From Entrophospora sp. SA101 (lineage: Eukaryota; Glomeromycota; Glomeromycetes; Entrophosporales; Entrophosporaceae), in NCBI GenBank assembly GCA_958430865.1, contig CAUDNR010000125.1:48614-60546 (forward strand): 11,933 nucleotides of DNA, in the 5' to 3' direction. Under the pieces are notes generated by a model. The model ran no database searches. It was not told the origin of the DNA and saw nothing but the letters and a program-made list of their open reading frames with translations. Position numbers and translations under genes: made by a program. Position 1 is the first letter of the stretch. Every line of letters begins with the position of its first letter. Positions 1-6,924 of the stretch are shown one piece after another.

Positions 1-313
1 TATAAATTCATGCTAAGCTTAAAATCTTATTTTCACTTTGGCATTGACTTGGTTGTACTGGTTTTATTCAATTTCAACCTGGCTGATACTTTTCTAGTTT
101 CCAATAATAAACAAATGAAATGTTTAATGTTGTGACATGTATGCAAGTATTTCCAGCTATTTTCTAATAAAAGTTGTTCTTACCTGATTCTTGGTGAAAA
201 AGGATGAACAAGATAATTCAAAAGTTAATTCAGGCAATAATTAGAAGATGGGATAAAAAATAACCAAAGGGAAATATAATTAATTAACGTTCAGTCAGTA
301 TATCAAATAATGA
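1..313. other. AT-rich stretch without a recognisable gene
   Basis: No convincing coding region. A 42-codon plus-strand frame runs from an ATG at about 13 and is too short to trust. On the minus strand an exon-like piece ending in a GTAAGA donor (about 180-185) could splice to an acceptor near 97, giving a short tail that stops shortly after. This could be a 3' end of the damaged coiled-coil gene at 314-1024, but the join cannot be established from sequence alone. Confidence 0.4.
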
Positions 314-620
314 TCACTCAAATGAATGAATAAATAAACGAAATGGAATGGAAAATAATTTTTGTTTGATACCTTTTTCCTTATTAATTTTGACTAAATC
401 ATTCTGCAATTTATAACCTGATTCTTCCATTTCACCTTCATTACCTTCAACTCCTCTTTTTCTTTTTCTAAATTATTCCTTCGTTCTTCCCGCATCATCC
501 ACCACTCCATTTCCCATCCATCAACTCCTCCTCCAATTCCTCTTCCCATTCCTTCGACCTTTCTTCTACAATTTTTAAATTCGCATTTGCTATGTCTAAT
601 TGATTTTCGATCGTTGTCAT
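314..620 (-). pseudogene. Decayed coiled-coil protein fragment (C-terminal part)
   Basis: Starting from an ATG at 620, the minus strand reads MTTIENQLDIANANLKIVEE and then a Glu/Lys/Trp-rich segment with runs such as KEWEEELEEEL. It stops after about 41 codons. Coding character continues in the second frame (MREERRNNLEKEKEELK) and then the third (MEESGYKLQNDLVKINKEKG), ending at a TGA at 314-316. The heptad-like charged composition indicates a coiled coil. The frame jumps could be indels, which I favour, or unrecognised introns. The pyrimidine-rich plus strand at 430-560 is simply the complement of this Glu/Lys-rich coding. No family is recognised. It may belong to the same gene as 717-1024, which lies just upstream on the same strand. 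Confidence 0.5.
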
Positions 621-716
621 TTTTAAGGTGTAAAAATTTAAAAATTAATTTTTTAAGAAAAAAATTTTTATTAGATCGTTACAAAAATCTAACTTTCGCT
701 ATTACTACTGCTATTA

Positions 717-1024
717 CTACAAATAATAATTATAATAATATTTGTATCTATCTTCTTTGCTCTCGTTATCTTCGTCAACTTTCCTTTCCACTTCATTTAT
801 TCCTTTATCAACCCACTGTTGGATTGCTTCTATCGTTTTTCTTCTAGGATTTGTTTTACATTGGAAGCAGCAACACCCTTTCCCTCTCCAAGCAATTCAC
901 GAATTTCAATAACCATTTTGATTTCATTAGATGAGAGGCCGGGATTCAATCCGATCTTTTTGTCAAATAATTGCTTGAAATCCTTTCATATATTTTCGAT
1001 TTCTTTTGGTATTTTTTTATCATC
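717..1024 (-). pseudogene. Decayed coiled-coil protein fragment (N-terminal part)
   Basis: The minus strand reads DDKKIPKEIENI, an in-frame TGA (986-988), then KDFKQLFDKKIGLNPGLSSN, followed by a helical segment containing IEIRELLGEGKGVAASNVKQ. Near 836-840 a run of A (minus strand) appears one base short. Restoring the frame there continues into TIEAIQQWVDKGINEVERKV and a charged Asp/Glu/Lys tail, ending at a TAG at 717-719. One stop plus one frameshift make it a pseudogene in this copy. Codon use and continuous amphipathic helix character across both damaged points argue that it was once a real gene. No known domain is recognised. Frames on the opposite strand here are antisense shadows. 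Confidence 0.5.
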
Positions 1025-1313
1025 AAGTTAATTTTGATTTATTTGTAAATATTTAGATTATTTGTCTTTTAGGCAAAAATAAAATTGTGTTTAACAATGA
1101 TTATTGAAGGATTCGTTATTAATTTTTTTACGTGAACTGGTGATGTTCTAACATAAAGTAAAATTACATATGCTTATTTACCTTGTTATCAGAAAAACAA
1201 AGATTATAAAACATATCCTTGAATGTAAGTTCGTTCAAACGTTCTTTTTATTAAAGGAGTGATTTTCTTTAGTAGGGACGTTAATCAATTATTAAGGAGA
1301 GAGAAATAATATA

Positions 1314-1575
1314 GACGAATCTGAAGCATATAAAAATATACCTCAAATACTTCATATTTAAGGAAATGAACCATTAAAATGATGACGTGATAATGAAAAA
1401 AAAAACCCCATTACTTTCTATTTTAGCCAAAAATATTTGTCGATTCCTTCTTCATCAGTTACTTCAGAACGACTTTTTTCTGATGCAGGACAACAAATTA
1501 CTTTGTTGCGAAACAGACTTAGTACACAGTCTGTTAATCAAGTTTTTTTTTGAAACGAAACAAAAAAATTGTTGA
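1314..1575 (+). pseudogene. hAT transposase C-terminal dimerisation (hATC) fragment
   Basis: Three plus-strand frames add up to the hallmark end of hAT transposases. The first has DESEAYKNIPQIL, then GNEPLK followed by TGA TGA (1380-1385), where the family has a paired Trp (xPLxWW). After a frameshift in the A-run near 1394-1404 comes TPLLSILAK. After a second shift near 1427-1431 come YLSIPSSS and VTSERLFSDAGQQITLLRNR, ending at a TGA by 1551. The order W-W, P-LS-LA, YLSIP, SERLFSxAG and RxRL is diagnostic of the hATC domain, which mediates transposase dimerisation. No other part of the protein is recognisable upstream, so this is a truncated relic. It lies on the strand opposite to the large hAT remnant at 4530-5603 and is a different copy. 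Confidence 0.85.
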
Positions 1576-2408
1576 TAATGAAAATTTTAAAATTCATATT
1601 ATGATGACTTTCGGACATGTGGTCTAGCCCCGTTTTAATATATTTGAATTTTTATATTTTATATTGTCTCAGATTTAACATGTTTATTGTACTGTAAAGT
1701 GCGCTTACAGGCTCGTCGAAGCTTTCTAGGTACAAAAAGAGGCAGTAAGCAAGATAATTGTTAAATAAATTCGTAAAATCAATTAATATTGACGAGAATT
1801 GAATATAAAAGGCTGCAATTAATTGACGAGTGTAGCTAAAAAGTTGACCCAAAACAATCATCAAAAGCCACTTGCAATATAAAAATCGGTTGCAAATCGA
1901 TGATTGATTCGCCAATCAATTATTATTATTATTATTGTCAAATTTTTTGATTTAGATTATAGACTGTGAAAAATCAATCTATTAACATCCCTAACAAAAA
2001 GTATTCTGATAAAACATCCTCAATTAGCTGCATTACATGTATGAATAACAAAAAGCTGCATATAATAAAAAAATTTCTTCCTTTTTTACAACTAAAGAAT
2101 ATTCTCGTATTCTAAATAAAAAAGTCCGGAAAGATTACTTTGGGCCATTTCTCATAGGGCCGATGAAGGAACTCTGAATATTAATATTGAAAGATGTACA
2201 CAGCTTCAATTTATATAATTTACACTTTAGTGATAATGTAAGAACATTCCGAGTTTAAATAAAAAGTGACTTCTCAAAATCCAAATGGAATATAGATTTT
2301 TTTCTTTTATAGTAAATATAATTTAGTATATAGATATATACTGTAATTTGTTAAATATTTAATATTGAAATAAATACAAGTGTTTGAATTAATAACGCTT
2401 CTCCGAAT
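1576..2408. other. AT-rich intergenic stretch, no supported gene
   Basis: An 87-codon minus-strand frame (1652-1915) exists but matches no family I know and has no supporting context. Positions 1921-1936 are an ATT microsatellite. Around 1610-1636 a slightly GC-richer patch (acatgtggtctagccccg) lies just after the hATC fragment and could be part of that element's 3' end, but no partner inverted repeat was found. The rest is low-complexity AT-rich DNA, which also separates the hATC relic from the membrane-protein gene. Confidence 0.4.
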
Positions 2409-2835
2409 TCATAAACGGACAAATTTGTTCTATTATGAGAGATAAAAAGTATATTATTATTATGAGATAACAAAATATGAAAATGTAAGCTTTGATATGG
2501 ATTCCAAAATCATAAAATACATACAAACGCAGCAACAAGCACCACAGCACAAAAGATTATATTAACGATTGTGATTGGGATCTTATATGTTGTTTATTAT
2601 TGTAAGTCTTTAAAGATAAACTATATATTTTCATATGAATTCCGATATAATAAATACATACCAAAAACAAAATAGCAAACACACCGAATGCAGCCAAAAT
2701 AATTGTAGTGATTCGAATGTCTTTTCTAATAATGATAAAATAGGTAGCAGTACACAATGTAATTGCACTAATATATGCAAGCAACCTGGTATCTCTTGAC
2801 ATGGAAAAACCAAAAATGTCTGAATTTTGACTCAT
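2409..2835 (-). CDS. Small multi-pass membrane protein, three exons
   Basis: Proposed exons, in transcript order, are 2835-2662, 2581-2525 and 2429-2409, encoding 83 residues. Exon 1 starts at an ATG (MSQNSDIFGFSMSRDTR) and carries one hydrophobic helix at about residues 18-36. A basic loop (RKDIR) follows, then a long hydrophobic stretch at about 42-77 that exon 2 completes (IPITIVNIIFCAVVLVAAF), probably two helices broken at an Ile-Pro. Exon 3 gives a short basic tail (NKFVRL) and a stop. Both introns begin GTATGT, contain CTTAC, and end at the first AG after it; both are phase 0. Hydrophobicity continues smoothly across the first junction. If intron 2 were retained the protein would end VCIL instead. 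No family is recognised. This is the only gene in the window that appears undamaged. Confidence 0.6.
2430..2524 (-). other. Intron 2 of the membrane-protein gene (95 nt)
   Basis: The donor is GTATGT at 2524-2519, the branch-like site is GCTTAC, and the acceptor AG at 2431-2430 is the first AG after that site. Phase 0. The donor hexamer and branch pentamer match intron 1, which is the main support. The downstream exon has only six codons before its stop, so this intron is less certain than the first. Confidence 0.45.
2582..2661 (-). other. Intron 1 of the membrane-protein gene (80 nt)
   Basis: The donor is GTATGT at 2661-2656. A CTTAC branch-like site lies about 20 nt before the acceptor, and the acceptor AG at 2583-2582 is the first AG after it. 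Phase 0. Reading through the intron gives a polar, non-matching tail, whereas splicing extends the membrane helix. Confidence 0.6.
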
Positions 2836-3433
2836 ATTATATAGAATTTTTAAATGCTTGTTTTGGTTTAAAGTCTGAAATTATAATATTATGGTCATGC
2901 CATAAATTATAAATCAAAAAATTCCGTGTAACAAATAATCGGAATACAACTCCAGCACTTTCTAAATCAGAAAACAAAATGTAGAAATAATTTATTTTTA
3001 AGAAAGAAACAAGTTTACGACTGATAGTGCAACGTAAGCCTTTTGCCTTTTATATATTACACAATCATGTATGCGATATCAAAAGTTTAACATTAAGTTT
3101 GGTTTGGATTTCATCTTCTTTTTTATAATGAGCAAAAAAATCGCATCACTTGGGTCAAAACAATAGTCTATTTTATTAATTTCGAAACATATAAATAGGA
3201 AGGCAGTCTTCACATTTTTCATAATATCAATATAGAGATATTCGAGTTTACGAACAAGTACGCTATGTGATTCAAACCATGAAATCACGCCATCATTATT
3301 TATTATTATAGTGATACAATGTTAGGGCGCTAAACTTCATAACAATGATAATCTTCATCGTCTAATCTTGCCGTCGCTATCCCACTCGATAGCAGTCAAT
3401 ATTACAGACATATTGTTTATTTTTTTTTTAAGA

Positions 3434-3507
3434 TGTAATGATAAGTAAAAAATTATTTTATTTTAACAAATGTAATGGTAAGTAAAAGAGAATTTTATTT
3501 CGAGTTT
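3434..3507. repeat. Imperfect tandem duplication, 37-bp period
   Basis: Two adjacent copies each begin TGTAATGRTAAGTAAAA and continue into a TTTTATTT tract. The second starts at 3471. They are diverged but clearly related. Confidence 0.5.
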
Positions 3508-3614
3508 GTGTAGACAAGCAAAGATAGGTCATGAATCAACAAAATCAGGTTATTTATATTATAGCAAGCATTCATTATTTTTTATTTATCAATAATGATA
3601 TAGAGAATAAAAAG

Positions 3615-3770
3615 GATCGTGATTAATTTCCTTATTGTTAACAAGAAACTGACTATTACTATGTCTTTTGAAAAAAAAAAAAAGGGAATTGGTTGTTGTT
3701 AAAAAAAAACGAAGGGATTAAAAAGGGATAGAATGATCGCGATTAATTTCTTTATTATTGTTCACGAAAA
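3615..3770. repeat. Diverged direct repeat, 120 bp apart
   Basis: GATCGTGATTAATTTCC at 3615 recurs as GATCGCGATTAATTTCT at 3735, and similarity continues for about 35 bp each (TTATT, GTT, AC and AA-rich ends). The spacer contains poly-A runs. The origin is unknown. Confidence 0.45.
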
Positions 3771-3902
3771 ACGTGAAGACGATGCCTCGCCATAAACAGA
3801 ACAAATGAATACTTTTTTAACACATATATAATTCCTGGTTGTTCTTGATTAAAAATAAAATGGTGATATCTTAAATATTTGGTAATCGTTTAAAATTTTT
3901 TT

Positions 3903-4136
3903 TTAAAATATCAGTCCGTCTGTAGAAACAATCTTTTCTTTCATTAGCTTCAAAAATTGTTTGTAATATTGTAACCATTTGTTAACTTTAATAAGATCCT
4001 CTAAAACATCAACTTCAGAATTTTTCAATTTTAATTTAAACAGTCCAAAAAATCCATCAGGAATAAATTTAGTATGGCAAGGTAACCATAAAAGAATACG
4101 TAATTCTTTTATGGATGTTGTGCGTGAATTTGAAAT
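3903..4136 (-). pseudogene. DUF7869-type DDE-like transposase fragment (copy A)
   Basis: A 77-codon minus-strand frame without an ATG contains the block HTKFIPDGFFGLFK (4035-4076) followed by LKNSEVDVLEDLIKV. This matches the widespread GHTKFxPDxxFGLxK motif near the end of DUF7869 proteins, putative transposases of cnidarians, fungi and other eukaryotes. A Cys replaces the usual Gly before HTKF. Only this C-terminal block survives; the Asp-containing catalytic segments that should lie upstream (towards 4200 and beyond) are absent and are replaced by hairpin-rich DNA. It ends at a TAA (3903-3905). The plus-strand frame over 3979-4206 is its antisense shadow. It is a different copy from 6925-7700, since both include the HxKF block. 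Confidence 0.65.
4086..4114. repeat. Perfect 12-bp inverted repeat, 5-nt loop
   Basis: CCATAAAAGAAT and ATTCTTTTATGG flank ACGTA. It lies inside the DUF7869 fragment's open frame, at the point where protein similarity fades. Confidence 0.75.
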
Positions 4137-4142
4137 TCACGC
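4122..4142. repeat. Perfect 10-bp inverted repeat, 1-nt centre
   Basis: GCGTGAATTT and AAATTCACGC surround a single G. Only 7 bp separate it from the preceding 12-bp inverted repeat. Confidence 0.75.
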
Positions 4143-4158
4143 GGGTAAAATTCAAACT

Positions 4159-4191
4159 GGTCGAAATAGGGTCGAGATAAGGTCAAAACTG
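4159..4191. repeat. Three 11-bp tandem units (GGTCRARATAR-like)
   Basis: The units are GGTCGAAATAG, GGTCGAGATAA and GGTCAAAACTG. The GTCGAAA core recurs as an inverted pair at 4217-4232 (GTCGAAA, CA, TTTCGAC) and again near 4246-4252 and 4264-4270. The core is therefore present at least five times in about 110 bp of otherwise AT-rich DNA. Confidence 0.7.
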
Positions 4192-4216
4192 ATTTTTACT
4201 ATATAGTTGCCTCCAG

Positions 4217-4232
4217 GTCGAAACATTTCGAC
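4217..4232. repeat. GTCGAAA/TTTCGAC inverted pair
   Basis: Seven-base arms separated by CA. It shares its core with the tandem units at 4159-4191. Confidence 0.7.
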
Positions 4233-4529
4233 TTTGGGGTTTTAATTTCGACTTCATGTATAATCGAAACACCCACTCCAAAATTTAATTAATATTAACA
4301 AATTTCAAATACGCACAGATTTGATTTTCATGCGCAACATATAAACCTTTCAACACTCACCATGCCAAACATTAGATCATTGCATTGTTTTTATTTTGTC
4401 CTGAACAATTATTTCAGGATTATTATTTCTTTTTCACCAAGATCATATATTTCAAAATAATTATGTACTAAGGAATTACGGCATCAGCTTCTTTGCTAAC
4501 AAATTGTGATTCTTCTATGAGATAATTAA

Positions 4530-5603
4530 TCTAAATAATAATTATTGATGGCTTTTATCATTGCTAATGAGTAATATTTAACGAATGAAGGTGCTTAGAG
4601 ATAATTTCTTCTAAATAATTTTTTGAATATAATGCCATGATTTGGTAGAACTCCTCCATCACCTATAAATTCTGCTATTATTTCTTTAATTGCAGCATCA
4701 ATGTTTGGTTTATATTGTGATAAAGATAATTATCTAATTGAAATATTTTTATTAATCTTTTCAAAATATTTGTTAAATTGGCAAGAAACATTGTTGTAGA
4801 AGTTCCAATTGCCCAAGTAAAACATTTGAATGCTCATCACTTTCAAACATATCATCATTTAAAGCAGCAGCAAGCACTAAATTCATGATTTGATGTAAAA
4901 TTATGTACAAATTTGATAATGACAACCGTCAAGTGTCACATAAATTCAATACTTTAAGTGTTGGTTCATCATTAATTTCCTGCATCAATTTTGTCTTTTA
5001 TGCGATCTAGAAAAATATGAATATAAATTTTGTAATATTTTTGAAAATATCTACTTCATCATAAGCATCCTTTCCAGCTAAATGAAGCCAATGTGATATA
5101 CAATAAAAGGATTGATTTTTTAAATCTTGTAACAACACCACTTTTATTTCCTGTCATATTGAAGCCTCATCATTTCCAAAATGAGTTGTTTTGTGATATG
5201 ATATTTCATTTAAAATACAAAATGATAAGATTTGGTTATAAATATTTTCTGCAATGGTAGATTCTAGATTAATCATGCTCAAATATCTCATACAAGGAAT
5301 ATTATTGACAATATATTTTCCCACAATTGCTAAATATTTATTATTATCATTATTGTTGGCTTCATCAATTATTATACTCCAATAAATTGAGGAATTCAAT
5401 TCTTCAAAAAATGATTTGTTATTACAGAAGCTATACTATCCAAAAAACCAAAAGCATATTTAGGATTTGTATAGTTCCCATATGTTGATCTAGGAGTAGA
5501 TGTTTTTCTAAAGCAGCAGGTTTCAGAATAGAAGTTTTCAGTAATTATTAATTTATTATTATATACAAATTGTAATGTCATTAATTTACATAGATCAGGA
5601 TTA
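4530..5603 (-). pseudogene. hAT transposase remnant, copy 1 (RNase H-like domain)
   Basis: Read on the minus strand across several frameshifts, the order of blocks matches the hAT/ZNF862-like transposase core. DSIASVITNHFLK leads, after a shift at about 5398, to SIYWSIIIDEANNND and KYLAIVGKYIVNNIPCMRYL. Then come TAENIYN-type sequence and HFGNDEASI (family FGSDGAS), followed by TGNKSGVVTRFKK. CISHWLHLAGKDAYDEV (Cys codon at 5100-5102) corresponds to the CxxH-LAL motif. KVLNLCDT, then TGA (4929-4931) and RLSLSN correspond to DTRWLS. Weaker blocks run to about 4530 (IKEIIAEFIGDGG, SLAMIKAINN). The canonical IDES is IDEA here. Multiple stops and shifts rule out function. The hATC end is missing, and a 240-bp element cuts into the upstream side at 5603. 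Confidence 0.85.
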
Positions 5604-5664
5604 AGGTTTCCGGTCCAAACTGTTTTCTCAAAGCCCAAACTAGTTTGGGCAATTTGGGCTTCTC
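4886..5664. repeat. Segment duplicated at 11038-11816
   Basis: I found no difference between 4886-5664 and 11038-11816: 779 bp, direct orientation, constant offset 6152. It covers an internal part of the hAT remnant plus the first 61 bp of the inserted element. At the left boundary the flanks are unrelated; on the right, weak similarity continues for 23 bp. Confidence 0.9.
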
Positions 5665-5843
5665 AGTATTTTTTATAAATATGTACATTAAAAAACTATA
5701 CCAATCAGCTTATTTTAACTTAAACAACTTTAAAATAATTTCATCTAAATTCGAAAAATAGTTTGGGCTTATAAAAAAGTAATTTTGCCCAAAGTGTTTC
5801 AGCAATTTCAGCTACTAATAAAGAAATTTTTGGCCGGAAACCT
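5604..5843. mobile_element. 240-bp non-autonomous TIR element (MITE) inserted in the hAT remnant
   Basis: The left end AGGTTTCCGG and right end CCGGAAACCT are perfect 10-bp inverted repeats (similarity extends a little further, GTCC/GGCC). TA lies on both sides (5602-5603 and 5844-5845), as expected for Tc1/mariner-like miniature elements. If the element is taken as 5604-5842 the duplication reads TTA, which would instead suggest PIF/Harbinger; the symmetrical TA reading is preferred. The heptamer TTTGGGC or its complement occurs five times (5633, 5644, 5653, 5762 and 5787). No transposase is encoded. It sits inside hAT-derived sequence, so it arrived later than the hAT. Confidence 0.75.
5633..5650. 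repeat. Perfect 18-bp palindrome inside the MITE
   Basis: GCCCAAACTAGTTTGGGC reads the same on both strands and is followed immediately by another TTTGGGC. It is also present in the second copy at 11785-11802. Confidence 0.9.
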
Positions 5844-5845
5844 TA

Positions 5846-6060
5846 TACCATACTCATAGTAAGTATTAAAATCACCAAATTTACAATCATTTAATCTGTG
5901 ACTTAAAGCTGATAGTTTTTTTTTAAAAAAATAGCATTGATCCAAATAAGCTGATGGAAGAAGCTTACAGATACCAATGTTTAAATTTGGATTCGAAATT
6001 GCATTTAATGGTGGAAGTGAACCTGAATTATATTTGATGATGAAAGTAAATTTGTTTCAG
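5846..6060 (-). pseudogene. Open coding-like segment upstream of the hAT core
   Basis: The minus strand reads TETNLLSSSN, then after a shift SGSLPPLNAISNPNLNIGIC, KLLPSAYLDQCYFFKKKLSA and LSHRLNDCKFGDFNTYYEYG, up to the MITE. It has no stop over about 60 codons. Its position suggests the N-terminal half of the same transposase, but I do not recognise hAT-specific motifs or a BED zinc finger in it. Removing the MITE and one TA leaves a frameshift at the join, so continuity with 4530-5603 is unproven. Confidence 0.4.
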
Positions 6061-6143
6061 TAGATTGTATCTATTATAAATTGGTTTTTTCTTGGAAGAA
6101 ATGAATTTATAAAAATAATAATAATAATAAGTAGACTTGATTG

Positions 6144-6151
6144 ATATCAAC
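6144..6151. repeat. Left 8-bp target-site duplication (ATATCAAC)
   Basis: Identical to 6813-6820, immediately outside the terminal inverted repeats of the 661-bp element. An 8-bp duplication is the hAT signature. Confidence 0.8.
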
Positions 6152-6812
6152 CAAGGTTGGGTGACGAAAATATTTTGGAGTATTCATCAAATGGGGCACA
6201 TGTGACGAAATGTGACAAAAGTGACAAAAAGTGACAAAGGGTAAAAGTCAAAAGTCAAATTGTGATAAAGATGACGAAAATATAAAATTCAATTTTATTT
6301 AGATTTAATTAAAACAAAAATTTAATTTTAAACATTTTTTTACATCATAAATCATGTTTTCTTGGTTGGATACTTAATTTTTGTATGCAAAATTTTAGTA
6401 GGAATTGCTGCTTCACATCTATTGCTGGTTTCATAACTTTCTTCAAAATCTGTAGAATCCTCTGATAATTCTGATTGTTGAAATGATTCTTCATTTACTA
6501 TTTTAATGAAGTGTAACCATACATCAAACACAGGACATCCTGTAGCTAATTCTTGATTATTGTTAAATGAACTTTCAGGTATATTACCTAATTTTAATAT
6601 TTGCAAATTCATATTTATATGGTGATGATTGAGAAGGAATTGGTGAATTGGGTAAATTAGAATTTGACATCATGAATTTTATTTACTCCATAATTTAAAA
6701 TCTACAAAATAATTGGTTTATTTTATTGTTTTGTTGATTTAGTCACTTTCGTCAAATTACTCAAAGTGTAAAAACCCTATTTTGTCACATTTATTTTCAT
6801 CGCCCAAACTTG
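6152..6812. mobile_element. 661-bp non-autonomous hAT element with TIRs and TSD
   Basis: The left end CAAGGTTGGGTGACGAAAA and the right end (read inward on the minus strand) CAAGTTTGGGCGATGAAAA differ at three positions in about 21 bp. They are flanked by the 8-bp duplication ATATCAAC. The CAAG start, 8-bp duplication and short TIRs fit the hAT superfamily. GTGAC is repeated five times near the left end (6161, 6202, 6212, 6221 and 6231) and appears inverted near the right end (GTCAC at 6742 and 6784), resembling the subterminal repeats bound by hAT transposases. It contains only a short N-terminal-like coding relic, so it is an internally deleted derivative mobilised in trans. It lies between a hAT remnant and a DUF7869 remnant. 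Confidence 0.8.
6352..6673 (-). pseudogene. Truncated hAT transposase N-terminus inside the 661-bp element
   Basis: An ATG-ATG at 6673-6668 opens MMSNSNLPNSPIPSQSSPYK and stops after 29 codons at a TAA. A second frame (6612-6352, 86 codons) continues with IPESSFNNNQELATGCPVF, then DVWLHFIKI and an acidic Ser/Glu-rich stretch, ending in KTKIKYPTKK-like basic residues. The xVWxHF segment resembles the lead-in to the BED zinc finger of many hAT transposases, but the expected CxxC...H ligands are missing. A protein-altering shift near 6585-6600, or a short intron, separates the two frames. Everything after the N-terminus has been deleted, consistent with a defective derivative of an autonomous hAT. 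Confidence 0.5.
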
Positions 6813-6820
6813 ATATCAAC
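6813..6820. repeat. Right 8-bp target-site duplication (ATATCAAC)
   Basis: Direct match of 6144-6151. Confidence 0.8.
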
Positions 6821-6924
6821 AAAGATCCTTGTAAAATCAGCCCATTATCTTAATATCCATGTTGTAATCTTAATGTTTGCTGATTGAGATATTAATATAA
6901 TAATAATAGTAATAATAATACTTC

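Larger units (their letters stand above)
2836..3902. other. AT-rich stretch upstream of the membrane-protein gene
   Basis: No supported gene. A 69-codon minus-strand frame at 3079-3288 has no recognisable domain. The stretch just above 2835 should contain the promoter and 5' leader of the membrane-protein gene. It has no clear TATA element beyond general AT-richness, although TTTCAG near 2878-2883 (minus strand) could be a 5'-leader splice acceptor. Small repeats at 3434-3507 and 3615-3770 are listed separately. A 6-bp stem (gctatc/gatagc) near 3376-3393 and a TTCACG/CGTGAA stem at 3761-3777 are isolated. Confidence 0.4.

Noticed and set aside
587..1031. Two plus-strand open frames (587-847 and 819-1031)
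   Set aside because: They are antisense to the Glu/Lys-rich minus-strand coiled-coil relic, whose protein character is far stronger.
1380..1385. Repeat-induced point mutation as the cause of the two stops
   Set aside because: TGG to TGA here changes the C of a CC pair on the opposite strand, not the CA context of classic RIP. Two sites are too few to claim a mutator.
1600..1640. tRNA-like string GTGGTCTAGCCCCG
   Set aside because: No acceptor stem, T-loop GGTTCGA sequence or cloverleaf could be formed around it.
1652..1915. 87-codon minus-strand frame
   Set aside because: No domain, no neighbouring gene signals, and low-complexity AT-rich codons. Length alone is not convincing.
2126..2180. 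Possible small nucleolar RNA (GATGAAG and CTCTGA near 2160-2178)
   Set aside because: The boxes are too close together and not correct C and D motifs; no terminal stem.
3079..3288. 69-codon minus-strand frame
   Set aside because: Lys/Ile/Phe-rich composition typical of chance frames in AT-rich DNA; no recognised motif.
3979..4206. 75-codon plus-strand frame
   Set aside because: It is the antisense shadow of the DUF7869 HTKF-block fragment and runs into the hairpin cluster.
5154..5638. A domesticated hAT-derived gene, suggested by the same intact reading frames appearing twice
   Set aside because: Both copies share a frameshift, in-frame stops and a broken DTRWLS motif. Their identity reflects recent DNA duplication, not selection.
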